Below, piece after piece: positions 36,001-43,650 of a DNA stretch of 64,000 nt. The notes beneath the pieces are model-generated. The model saw only the letters and a program-made list of their open reading frames with translations. It ran no database searches and was not told where the DNA came from. The DNA is from Panacagrimonas sp052389915 (GTDB lineage: Bacteria; Pseudomonadota; Gammaproteobacteria; Nevskiales; Nevskiaceae), in NCBI GenBank assembly GCA_052389915.1, contig JBQTHL010000023.1:56012-120011 (forward strand), written 5' to 3'. Both the position numbers and the translations under genes were made by a program. How positions within the stretch are numbered: the stretch's first letter is position 1; the number at the start of each line of letters is the position of its first letter.

Positions 36001-39000
36001 CGGCTTCGAGGCCGTTGAAATACCGGTTGAGGCTGGTGAAGTCGTACTGCGAGTACTGCGTCCAGACCGCGCGCGGCTGCACCAGGAAGCTGGTGCTGTG
36101 GGCGCTGCGCGCGCCGCTGAGACGGTCCACGTACTGGCCCGCGATCTGTAGCGTGCCGTCGGGCAAGGTCAGATTGCTGATGCGTCCGATCGCGTCCTGC
36201 GCACCCGGCCGCGTGTCCTGCACCAGGCGGAACGCGCCGGGAAGGGTCGCGTACGCGCCGGGCAGCAGGGTGTAGGTGCCCTCGGGCAAGCCGGGCACGC
36301 CGCTGAGGAACACCGCGCGGCCCACCAGCGGCGCACGCGTGGATTCGCTCGCCGAAATCTGCGTGCCGGTCAGCGGACCGTCCGGATCGCGCCGCGTGAA
36401 TGCTGGGTCGTAGGGCGCCACGCCGCGGTAACCGGGCAGGATGGCGTAGACATCGCGACCGTCCGGGAACAGCGACACCAGGTTCTCCTCGCCACCGGCA
36501 AAGGAGATCATCGTCGTGGACAGCACGTCGCGGCTGCCGCCGGTGCCGGCGACGAACTCGGAGGCGATCAGGTCGCCGCCACCGCTCACGTCCACGGTCG
36601 CGCCGCGCTGGATGTCCACGGTCGCGCCGACCGTGCCGATGCGCTTGTCCGGCGATTGCCGCAGGTCGTTGACGGTGGCCCGGGTGTCGCCGGTGCCGTT
36701 GTAGACCAGGTTCAGGCCGTCCACGGTGCGGCCGTAGGGCACGCTCAGGCCCGCCAGCGAAACCGAGGTGATGCTGCCGGCGCCGAAGCTCACGTTGCGC
36801 GTGATCGTCTCCAGCCCGAGCTGGGTCTTGACCGGGCTGGTGTAACGCTCGGTGTCGTCGGTATCCAGCGGGTCTTCGAACGCGAGGTCGTCGAAGCGGA
36901 AAGCGCTTTCCAGCACGACCGTGGGCAGCGCGAAGCGGAAGTAGGGCAGCAACTCGTAGTCGAAGACCTGCGAGTCGTCGTTGACGCCTTCGAGGATTTC
37001 CTCGCTGGCGATGCCGAGTTGTATCTGCCCGCCCGGCGCGTAAAGCGCGCCGTTCTGCTCGATGTCGAAGGCGCTGACGATCAGCCGTCCGCCCACCGAC
37101 AACGGCGCGGCGTTGCCCAGGCTGCTGCCCGAGCGAGCGATGCGGATCTTCGCGGTGTTGGGTTCGTAGATCGTCTGGAGCGTGGTCAGCGGATCGCTGT
37201 CCGGATCTTCGGGATCGGATCGCTGGGTCGGCTTGACGATCACTTCCAGGTCGCTGCGACGCAGGTGGTTGTCGGCCAGCAGGATCTGCGTGTGGTTGGT
37301 CGCGGGATAAATCCGCCCCGCGGTCAAATCCAGATTTCCGCCCACGAGCAGCACGCCCGGCAGGGTCGTGTACTCGCCGCTGCCGCCGCTGGCGAAGCTC
37401 GCGTACTGCGGCGGCGTGACGAAACGGATTTCGTCGCTGCCGGTCAGCGCCACGTCCTTGAAATTCTCCACGGCGATCTGCCCGCCGATGTCGAGAATGC
37501 GGGCGTCCACCGTGAGCTGCGAAATCGGCTGGCGCACTTCGGCCAGGTTCGGCGCGGTGATCTCCTCGAAATCGTTGTAGACGCCGATGTCCTCGCTGTA
37601 GCCGTGAATCGCGACGTAGGGAGCCGAAAGGCTCACCTCGATGGGCTTCATGCGGCCGCGGTCCTGGATTGCCGGGCGCGCCGAGAGCAGCAGCGTGTTG
37701 ATCTGCAACTCGCGGCCGAGGTTCAGGTCGAGGTCCGTCACGATGTCGATCGGCACGGGCTCGCGACTCAGGCTCGGATCGGTGCCCAGGGACAGGCTGG
37801 CGATGCCCGAGCCTTCGAGCACGTCGATGCCGAAATTCAGGATGCGCGTGGGCGCACGCGTGACCGGCGCACCGGGAACCAGAAAGGTGTCCGGTACCTC
37901 GGCCGTGACATCGCTCAGTACCAGCCGGCGCGCGCCCTCGAAGCCGTTTTCCGGGGCTATCAGGGGATTCAGCGGCGTGATGGCCAGCGACCCGCCCTGT
38001 GCGCGCGGTCCGCCCGGTTGCGCGGCGATGACGCCGTTGAAGAACAAGCCGGAAGCCGCGCCGATGCGCACTCTGCCGGCGTCGCTGAACAGTTGCGTGG
38101 CGTCTTCGATGCGCAGGCAGGCTTCGAGCAGGCCCACCACGCCGGTCGTGCCGGAGATGTCGATCAGCGCGCCGTCGGCGGTACGTACCGGCGGCTCTTC
38201 CTCATCGTCCGGGCCGCCGCCGCCGGTGCCGGGATTGCCGCCGAATTTCGGGATGTTGAAGGTTCGCGCCTGTGTGCTCGCGGCTGGCGCCGGTTCCACC
38301 GGCTCCACTGGCGCTGCACTGCCGGCGCAGTCGCCGCTGTCCGCGCAGTTCAGCGCGATCACGAAGCCCGTGTCGGCGCTCAGGGTGACGCTGCCGCCGT
38401 CGATGACGTCGCCGACCGGAATGGCGCTCGTCCCCTCGGGGACGGAGGTGGTGTCGAACAGCGTGGTGCCCGACACGTCGATGCGGCTTTCCGCGCCCAG
38501 GAACACCGACTTGGAATTGGACGTGTAGGGATTGACGATCGCGCCGGGATTGTTGAGATATCCGCCGCGCGCCGTATCCACGGTCAGGGTCACGTCGCCG
38601 CCGTTGGCGCGCAGTTCGCCGAACAGCGTGACCTGCCCGTGCGAGCCGAGCACGAGGGTCGAACGCGCGTCCGCCAGGATGCGCGCGCCGCGATCCACCA
38701 GGGTGGTGCCGGTGACGCCGGATGCGCGCAGATCCGGCGGCACTAGCGCACCCGCGGTCTCGCCCGCCACCCAGTTGAGGTAGTCGCCGGAATACAGCTC
38801 GAAACTCGAAGGCCGCCGGTGGAAGGCATCGAGCCGGCCGATGTCGATGGCGCCGTCGTCGAAGGCATCGGCCAGATCGCTGCCGGTGGCGAAACCGCTC
38901 AGCGCCAGGGCATCGCCCGGCGCGCCGGCCGGCACCAGGAAATTGCGCTGTGCGACGTTGATCGTGATGCCGGGCTGGACCGTGGCGTCGAACACCGCGT

Positions 39001-42000
39001 CGAGCCGGAAGGCCGAGAAGCCGCTGTTGTTGAACAGGCCGGTGTCCAGGCTCAGAAACCCGCGCTCGTCGCCGCCGCTGGCGCCGTCGATGAGAATGCC
39101 CGGCGCCCGAATGGCGAGCCGGCCACCCCGTTCGAAGCCGAAACCGAGCAGCTCGGCGCCAAGTTCGATGCGGCCGGCGCCGTCGAGCAATTCGGTCGGC
39201 GTCGGCAGATTCTGGTTGCGTCCGAACGGCGAGCCGTTGGCCACGAAGGTGCTCAGCGCGATCGAACCGCCCGTGCCGCGCACCACGTCGTCCGACGTGC
39301 GCTGGATCTCGCCGTTGGGGGCGATACGCGCGCCGCTGATCGCGTCGAGCCTGGAGCCCGCGCCGAGCAGGATCGAGCCGGTGAGATTGGTGACGGTGGC
39401 CGGTGTGCCGGGTTCGCCGTCGGGGTCTTCCTCGCTCGGATCGACCGGCGGCGTGCCCTGATCGGTGGTCAGCGAAGACTGCAAGGTGGACAGCGCGATG
39501 GAACCGCCATTGATGTAGGCGCTGCCGGTGATTTCTTCGTCGCCCAGGCCGTTGTCGTTGACGAACTGTCCGCGCACGTCGAGCACGCTGTCGCCGCTCA
39601 CCACAATGTCGCCGGACAGCGGGCCATCTTCGCCCGCGCCGGCCTCCACGGTGGAGCCCTGTAGATAGGTGCGGCCGGTCGCGGTGAGCATGATGCGCCC
39701 GGCGGGCGCCGTGAGCCTGCCGTCGATGTCGATGCGCGACCCGCTCAGCTCGATGCTGGCGCCGCTGATGGCTGCGCCGTTGTCGCCCGTGGCGTTGCCG
39801 CCGGGTGTGACCGCGACATTGGCGCCGTCCACCACGGCCACTTCGCCGCCCATCGTCAGCGCGTTGGGCAGATCGCCGATCACTCGCAGCACGCTGGCGC
39901 CGGACTGGCGCACGGTCGTGGCCGAGATCGGCGTCCACCAGGCCGGATCGCGCGTGTCGCGCGGATCGCCGCCTCGTCGGAACGGATCGGAATTGGCGCC
40001 GAAGCCGGTCAGCAGATCGGGATCGAGCGCCTCGACGATGGCGTAGCTCGGCCCGGCCGTCACCGTGTTCTGTTCCGGGAACAGGCGCCCGGCGAAGTTG
40101 CCGCCGAACTGGAGCGTGCCGCCCTGGCTCGGCCGCCCGCGCACCACCTGGCGCTCACCGGAGACGGCATGCGCGTCGATGTCCGCGGCAATCACGCTGC
40201 TGCTCTGCCCGAACACCGTGAGGCTGCCCGCGCGGCCACCGCCGATGTCGTCGTTCTCGAACACCGTGGCCGCTCCGGCGGAGAGCAGCGGGTCCATGAA
40301 ATTGCGCGTGACGTTCCAGCGCGGATGCAGCTCAGTCGTGCGGCCGGCGAAGCCGACATAACGCTCGTTAGGATCGGCGTCGGCAATGTTGACGATGGCG
40401 CCGGAGGCGGTGATCAGGCGCGTGCCATTGCTCCGGCCCGAGCCGTAGTGCAGGTAGCCGCCGGCCAGGTTCAGCGCCGAGCCCTGCTGCGCGATGACCT
40501 CGTTGCCGATCAGGCTGATGCTGCCGCCGTTGGTGAGCAGCTCGTTCACGCCGCGCGAAATGTTTTCGACGAAGCCGGCAAGGTTGGCCAGCGGCGTGCC
40601 GATCCAGGACAGGCCGTCGGCCCGCGTGCCCAGGTCGCGCACGTCGAACACGATGGACGAGCCGAACAGCACGCCCAGGCGCTGAAGCGGCGAATCCGCC
40701 AGCTCGTTGAGACCCAGGCGCGGCACGGTGACGAGCAGGTTGGCCAACGGCACCAGCACGTCGGCCAGGCCCGATACGTCGATGGTGGCGTCGGGTGCGA
40801 TGAACACGCGGCCGGCGACGGACTCGTTCGCGTTCACGGTGGATACCACCGTGCTGCTGTTTTCGGCCACGGCCAGCAGGTCCACGCTGTGGCCCGGCGC
40901 CTCGATGAGGGCGCCGCTGTTCAGCACGATGGCGCTGCCGGTCACGTCCACGCCCAGCGGCTGGAACTGGTCGTCCGCCGAGGGCGAGGAATTGGTCTTC
41001 GTGGCATCGCCGTCCGGCAGGATGGCGGTCAACGAATCGCTGCCGAATGTCACAAGGCCGTAGCGCTCCTGCTGCCCGGTGCTGTCGTTCGCGTCGAGTT
41101 CGATGAAGCCCTGCCGCGCCACGCTGGTGGTGGCTTGCAGCACGCCGTCCTGCTCGATGCGCGTGCCCAGCAGCGACACGCCGCCGCGTCGCGACAGGAT
41201 CATCCCGGTGTTTTCGATGCCGAACACCGGCGTGATGTCGGCATTGTTCCGGCTCTGGTCGGTGACCCGCCCGGCCGAAGAGACTTCGTAGCGCGAACCT
41301 GGCGAGGCACTGCGATCGACCTGCACGCCGATGCCGGCGACGAGCGCGATCTGGCTGTCGCTGCCCTCGACGATGCCGTCGTTGCGCACGTTCGGCGCCG
41401 CAATCAGCGCAAAGCCTTCCTCCTTCACCGACAGGCGCGCGCCCGCCGCGATCCGGACTTCTCCGGGTAGCGCCTCCGGCAGCAACTCGGCACTGGCGAT
41501 GCTCAGCGTTCCGGCTCCGCCGCGCTGAGGCAGGCCGAGCACCGAGCCCTGCGAGGTGCCCGCGCTCTGCGAGGTAAGCCCGCTGGTGAGGAAAACCCGG
41601 TTGCCGAATTCGATGTCCGCGGCCGAGGATTCCTTCAGGCCCTGCGAGCCGTCCGGCAGGTACATCGGCAAGGTCGATGCGATCAGCGAATGCGTGTCGA
41701 CGACGCTGCCGGCGTCGAACAGCAGGCCGTTCTGGTTGATGACGTAGACCGCGCCCTCGGCCTTGATCGTTCCCTGCACCACCGAGGGCTGAACGCCGGG
41801 CGCGACGCGGTTCAGCGCCACCCAGTCGTTGCCCCCATCGGCCTGCGTGCCCTGGCGCTGGTCGATGTGCAGGGTGGTGTCCGCGCCGACGTTGAACGAG
41901 TCCCAGGTGAGGATGGCTTTCTGGTCGGTCTGCCGGACCCGAACCGTCGTCTCGCCCTGTGCGACGGTCTGCGTCGGCAACTCGGCGTTGACCCAAAGGC

Positions 42001-42487
42001 ATTGCGCGGCGTTGAGGCAGGCATCGCCGGTGCTGGGCGCGGCGCCGGCCACAGGCACCAGTCCGCCGGGTGCCAGTCCGTTGGGCACGGCATCCGCCTG
42101 GAACTGCAAGGCCTGCGCGGCGTTGCGCTGGCGGAGGGTTTCGGCGTCTATTTTCTGGATCGACTGCTGCAAGCTCTGGATGGAACGCTGCGCGCGCGCA
42201 GCCGCCGCTTCGGGCGAGGACACTCCGTTGGGCAGAGTGGGTTGCGTCGCACCGCCGGGCGTGTTGCCCGGTCGCGGCGGTGGCGTGACCTGCGCCGACA
42301 TCCGCGCGGCCTCGAAAAATTGCGGCGAGCCAAAGCCGGCGCCGGCCTGCGCGCTTTGCGAGACCACGCCCAGAACGCTGAGCAGGGCCAGCCGCCGCAG
42401 CCGGCCGCTGGACGAGAGCTGCCAGGTTGGGGAGTTGCTTGTCAACACTCTTTGCGGGCAGGTCACGATCGATTGCTCCGGAAACAA
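30089..42487 (-). CDS. Giant two-partner-secretion exoprotein (TpsA, PdtA-like)
   Basis: 4132-residue surface or secreted β-helix protein. A signal peptide lies at about 28–48 (RLRRLALLSVLGVVSQSAQA). A Q- and A-rich helical stretch at 93–133 precedes the TPS secretion domain (about 165–420: WVNAELPTQTVAQGETTVRV, NQNG at 251–254). More than 3000 residues of low-complexity β-helix-like repeats follow (GGSIALS, GARL/GAVI…). The C-terminal 600 residues are DUF3739-like: FAGQYGRGYEAIEALFP, WSSNGDINAGKGAKTSSE. It ends NECDASLGEC, a terminal cysteine pair. The start is TTG at 42487 with GGAGGGGG before it, or GTG at 42466 with GGAG nine bases upstream. It is last in the operon with its TpsB; content resembles Pseudomonas PdtA. 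Confidence 0.93.
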   Translation of the reverse strand: MFPEQSIVTCPQRVLTSNSPTWQLSSSGRLRRLALLSVLGVVSQSAQAGAGFGSPQFFEAARMSAQVTPPPRPGNTPGGATQPTLPNGVSSPEAAAARAQRSIQSLQQSIQKIDAETLRQRNAAQALQFQADAVPNGLAPGGLVPVAGAAPSTGDACLNAAQCLWVNAELPTQTVAQGETTVRVRQTDQKAILTWDSFNVGADTTLHIDQRQGTQADGGNDWVALNRVAPGVQPSVVQGTIKAEGAVYVINQNGLLFDAGSVVDTHSLIASTLPMYLPDGSQGLKESSAADIEFGNRVFLTSGLTSQSAGTSQGSVLGLPQRGGAGTLSIASAELLPEALPGEVRIAAGARLSVKEEGFALIAAPNVRNDGIVEGSDSQIALVAGIGVQVDRSASPGSRYEVSSAGRVTDQSRNNADITPVFGIENTGMILSRRGGVSLLGTRIEQDGVLQATTSVARQGFIELDANDSTGQQERYGLVTFGSDSLTAILPDGDATKTNSSPSADDQFQPLGVDVTGSAIVLNSGALIEAPGHSVDLLAVAENSSTVVSTVNANESVAGRVFIAPDATIDVSGLADVLVPLANLLVTVPRLGLNELADSPLQRLGVLFGSSIVFDVRDLGTRADGLSWIGTPLANLAGFVENISRGVNELLTNGGSISLIGNEVIAQQGSALNLAGGYLHYGSGRSNGTRLITASGAIVNIADADPNERYVGFAGRTTELHPRWNVTRNFMDPLLSAGAATVFENDDIGGGRAGSLTVFGQSSSVIAADIDAHAVSGERQVVRGRPSQGGTLQFGGNFAGRLFPEQNTVTAGPSYAIVEALDPDLLTGFGANSDPFRRGGDPRDTRDPAWWTPISATTVRQSGASVLRVIGDLPNALTMGGEVAVVDGANVAVTPGGNATGDNGAAISGASIELSGSRIDIDGRLTAPAGRIMLTATGRTYLQGSTVEAGAGEDGPLSGDIVVSGDSVLDVRGQFVNDNGLGDEEITGSAYINGGSIALSTLQSSLTTDQGTPPVDPSEEDPDGEPGTPATVTNLTGSILLGAGSRLDAISGARIAPNGEIQRTSDDVVRGTGGSIALSTFVANGSPFGRNQNLPTPTELLDGAGRIELGAELLGFGFERGGRLAIRAPGILIDGASGGDERGFLSLDTGLFNNSGFSAFRLDAVFDATVQPGITINVAQRNFLVPAGAPGDALALSGFATGSDLADAFDDGAIDIGRLDAFHRRPSSFELYSGDYLNWVAGETAGALVPPDLRASGVTGTTLVDRGARILADARSTLVLGSHGQVTLFGELRANGGDVTLTVDTARGGYLNNPGAIVNPYTSNSKSVFLGAESRIDVSGTTLFDTTSVPEGTSAIPVGDVIDGGSVTLSADTGFVIALNCADSGDCAGSAAPVEPVEPAPAASTQARTFNIPKFGGNPGTGGGGPDDEEEPPVRTADGALIDISGTTGVVGLLEACLRIEDATQLFSDAGRVRIGAASGLFFNGVIAAQPGGPRAQGGSLAITPLNPLIAPENGFEGARRLVLSDVTAEVPDTFLVPGAPVTRAPTRILNFGIDVLEGSGIASLSLGTDPSLSREPVPIDIVTDLDLNLGRELQINTLLLSARPAIQDRGRMKPIEVSLSAPYVAIHGYSEDIGVYNDFEEITAPNLAEVRQPISQLTVDARILDIGGQIAVENFKDVALTGSDEIRFVTPPQYASFASGGSGEYTTLPGVLLVGGNLDLTAGRIYPATNHTQILLADNHLRRSDLEVIVKPTQRSDPEDPDSDPLTTLQTIYEPNTAKIRIARSGSSLGNAAPLSVGGRLIVSAFDIEQNGALYAPGGQIQLGIASEEILEGVNDDSQVFDYELLPYFRFALPTVVLESAFRFDDLAFEDPLDTDDTERYTSPVKTQLGLETITRNVSFGAGSITSVSLAGLSVPYGRTVDGLNLVYNGTGDTRATVNDLRQSPDKRIGTVGATVDIQRGATVDVSGGGDLIASEFVAGTGGSRDVLSTTMISFAGGEENLVSLFPDGRDVYAILPGYRGVAPYDPAFTRRDPDGPLTGTQISASESTRAPLVGRAVFLSGVPGLPEGTYTLLPGAYATLPGAFRLVQDTRPGAQDAIGRISNLTLPDGTLQIAGQYVDRLSGARSAHSTSFLVQPRAVWTQYSQYDFTSLNRYFNGLEAASDRALRAPSDGGTLALSALTKLALDGDILGSAPSGFDGLELQLSAPRIEITDGGNPRSGFLSIDANRLNAMGASRLVIGATTGNSDDGIEEFYVGADTVIAATVDTPLRAGEIVLIARGDEANGVVVQQDAQLIATGTATGRRGPEISIGGEGTRQRQIRSTDPDDFGAIIDADEPDLVDIAGDGGFLQVSVNNPNAPGRLVVTGLDGPAGSALGSVSIGSGARLSGAGSVGLDASGSVFISPSASIESTAFLASTSTVTVADRDSASGGGDLLLGPTLQAQLADIEQIFLVARERLNFVGDPTLRARQLVELIAGQLDSDGGSATLDAARVIFSNQLGSPGTGLGGLGTLTVNAGEIELLGDRSANNSSLGFDGFGQVFLNADRALIAAGRGRLDLGDANLFIDAPLFAAASGADLALGNASRVEAVGAQADAATASIEGFGGAFSVSADSILWSTLARARAGSIRFEAGGDIRLGADAALDASGAVFAAYDRSIALSAGAIALQTTQGTLRLDTGSQLDVSAGAAGGDAGRIGLRSGSNAVVVQGELKGTRADGARGARLLVDSRGAVDLESLAGIAAQGGIDGAIALRSGSGDLSLGAGRTLAADEVRLVADGGHVRIDGTIDASGAEGGAIALFGQRGVAVTGSLLANARTGSADGGSVEIGVGAVDTSATDAEFGYRALTEAQAGRIDIAGSAVIDVRGRNGELKLRAPLLADGRVPVTVATGATIRGDADPELEIFARWDVSDSSRGEQHFSGTLNPSGFVPPPPPPPVTDPPTEPTPVDPVLVLNATNDARFVTETLADYVRAPGWQIDGSLGQAADWLHRAGIDLTNESAAVNGGDIRVTSDWNLAAGSLDADGKPVLDFRTAGLAPTISLRAAGDVLVGASISDGFFQTVNPFNPAAATTDVNNTLAPVGTATNPLPLATASLLGLNGDKPYDSASLRIVAGADTSSADALALSSLADPLKGNVILSGRQTAVSNAPGNENRTFVTPTMIRTGVGSIDVVAASDIRITDTQAPGVIYTAGHAGIQGVVRPGQTALQAVAEGRAPVLDTGTVQPRDAGDLRLSAGRDIVSITTVVDTDGTRSGAAGTDLTQFWWPWMQSSCITTVLGCGEQDSASINHGMFAQGLLSSGGDIEVDAGRDITALSVSMPTTWTRTNGARRNNIGGGGELDVYAGGDIRGGSYFVSAGIGAVRALGVLGDPISADAPLLALQDARLAAEAAQGLNIGGVFNPSYLFANFDSNAYGADSAVRLVTAAGDARLGTAAVLPGSRYGSVPGETGSPVQPGAFYILPASLSVAAASGSLTLGRGGELFPSANGQLELFAQRNITLQGRSNSGDRLGLIDAVASLLPSIDNPLTAANLPASGSFIDQGSQSNFLLRDPDLLHAHDPEPVRIYSVAGSLLNGYRATDAATAADPLGVPDYVNAGNGLRLRINKPATVRAGLDIVNLNFSGQNFYASDITTIAAGRDLRDPVLQRTRFVPLLELGGPGTFALSAGRNIGPITSAGDARDAGYLFLGNEQFPGIRTVGNANNLFLDRTGADISISYGVGPGVNLDEFAATYIDPAILHDPLDPADTLGTPDYTAQLVAYVRQQLIDAQARDGRDRSAQIAGLNPAGAWNVFRMLAVEQRQKFAAVVFLDILNQVGLDFNAVTRTVVDRAHPQGIEYNADNIRFAGQYGRGYEAIEALFPAALGYTQNALDGTQNGALVSRVTGTLDIRGSTIQTRFGGDIDILGPGGPVLIGSTGAPPFTAATGNTAAVGPSSQGILALQAGSIRLFSDDSIQLAQSRVFTQAGGDLLIWSSNGDINAGKGAKTSSEVPPLDFSCDDDLFCVVDTQSQVSGAGIAALQTDPTQPPGSANLIAPVGTVDAGDAGIRVSGSLNVAALQVANADNIQVSGVKVGVPTGVVDTAAVSVASSVAAAVTASADQAAGSQTRREAELELFVEILTPKGENECDASLGEC

Positions 42488-42494
42488 ACCCCCT

Positions 42495-42510
42495 CCCCGC
42501 TATCGCGGGG
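42495..42510. promoter_or_regulatory. Hairpin in the tpsA leader
   Basis: CCCCGC-TATC-GCGGGG forms a perfect 6-bp stem eight bases before the exoprotein TTG start, directly next to its GGAGGGGG Shine–Dalgarno stretch. It could sequester the ribosome-binding site or be a processing signal. There is no T-run, so it is unlikely to be a terminator. Confidence 0.5.
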
Positions 42511-42527
42511 GAAGAGCTGGTGATTGG

Positions 42528-42971
42528 CTACGCCGCTGCCGCAACCGCCGTCGGCAGCTCCCTCAGAAACGCAATAAATTCCTGCACCACGCGGTCCCAC
42601 AGCTCGCAGTAAGCGCGCAGGCTCAGCTCGGCGTTGCCGCTGCCGACGAACGCATCCATCGACAGCACCAGCGTCTGTCCCGCGATGTAAAGACGTGCGA
42701 AGCGCTTGTTCTGGTTCCAGCGCGCGACGTGTTCGTGCGTCAGGGGACCGTCGAAACGGATCAGGCAGGTAAAGGCCCAATCGACGTAGCGGCTCGCGTC
42801 GTCCGACGCGCGATTGCCCGGCGTGACGATGAAGCCCAGACCCTGGACCGCGCTCTGAATCATCGGACGGCTGTTCTGCTCCGCAAGGGTGGCGCGGAAG
42901 CCGGCGGCACGCAGGGCTTCGGCTACCTGCTCGATGCCGAGGCTGCCGATGCGGGTGCTGCTTTCACTCAT
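42528..42971 (-). CDS. YbjN-domain protein in the TPS operon
   Basis: 147-residue soluble protein without a signal peptide. The layout is YbjN-like: EQVAEALRAAGFRATLAEQN, an internal RYVDWAFTCLIRFDGPLTHEHVARWNQNKRFARLYIAGQTLVLSMDAFVG, then helix LRAYCELWDRVVQEFIAFL. YbjN proteins share the fold of type III secretion chaperones by family knowledge. Its place between the coiled-coil gene (ATGA overlap at 42968–42971) and the giant exoprotein gene suggests a cytoplasmic chaperone or regulator for that substrate, which is inference. It ends 40 bases before tpsA. Confidence 0.75.
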   Translation of the reverse strand: MSESSTRIGSLGIEQVAEALRAAGFRATLAEQNSRPMIQSAVQGLGFIVTPGNRASDDASRYVDWAFTCLIRFDGPLTHEHVARWNQNKRFARLYIAGQTLVLSMDAFVGSGNAELSLRAYCELWDRVVQEFIAFLRELPTAVAAAA

Positions 42972-43642
42972 GGTTGTTTTCCTTGTTCAGAAGCATCGGC
43001 GGCAGGCGCTGCCACGGTGTTTTCACGCACGGTCTGCTCGCCGACGCGAATCTGGTAGGTCTGCGCGAGACGTTCGAGCTGTGCACCGCGCAGGCCGGTG
43101 ATGGGTTCCCTGGAAATCAGGGCGTCCACCACGCCGCGGTCGCGGTAGCGCTCGATCAGTTCGCTGGAAATCGTGACGAGCGAGGCGTTGGCGGCGGTGC
43201 ATTGCTCCAGCGCCGTGGTCTTGCCTTGGGCTTCGCGCTCGGCAGCCAGGACTTGCTGCAGGGCCTTGAGCTTGTCGCGCTGCTCGGCTTCGGCCGAGGT
43301 TTTCTGTGTATCGAACGCGGTCTTCTGCGCCGAGGATTTTTCCTGCATCGCCAGCAAGGCTGCCTTGGCCTGGTCGAGTTCGGCGCGCAGCCTGGCCAAG
43401 TCTTTTTGCAGCTTGCCGAGCCTGGCCGGATCTTCGACCGGCTTGGCGCTGACCGTCGCGAGCTGGGCCTTGAGGCTCGCGTTTTCGTCGGCCAGCGCAC
43501 GCATCTGCGTGATGGTGCTGCGCAGTTGCTCGCGCATGCGCTCGTCCACTTTCTGCGCGTGGGCCGGCAGGACGAACAGCAGCGCGGCCAGACAAGCGAG
43601 AACGGCCTGCGCAGCCGTATGCCTCGTGTTGTGCACGTCCAT
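42968..43642 (-). CDS. Exported coiled-coil protein of the TPS operon
   Basis: 224 residues: a signal peptide (MDVHNTRHTAAQAVLACLAALLFVLPAHA), a long coiled coil (about 32–140, rich in L, A, K, E and Q; MREQLRSTITQMRALADENASLKAQLA), then a short globular part with CTAANASLVTISSELIERYRDRG and GLRGAQLERLAQTYQIRVGEQ. No named family is recognised; the equivalent position in pdt-type loci is held by a similar small periplasmic protein, as far as I recall. The ATG at 43642 lies 8 bases after the porin stop, and the stop overlaps the YbjN-like start. It probably works in the periplasm with the Exb/Tps machinery. Confidence 0.75.
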   Translation of the reverse strand: MDVHNTRHTAAQAVLACLAALLFVLPAHAQKVDERMREQLRSTITQMRALADENASLKAQLATVSAKPVEDPARLGKLQKDLARLRAELDQAKAALLAMQEKSSAQKTAFDTQKTSAEAEQRDKLKALQQVLAAEREAQGKTTALEQCTAANASLVTISSELIERYRDRGVVDALISREPITGLRGAQLERLAQTYQIRVGEQTVRENTVAAPAADASEQGKQP

Positions 43643-43650
43643 GCCGCGCC

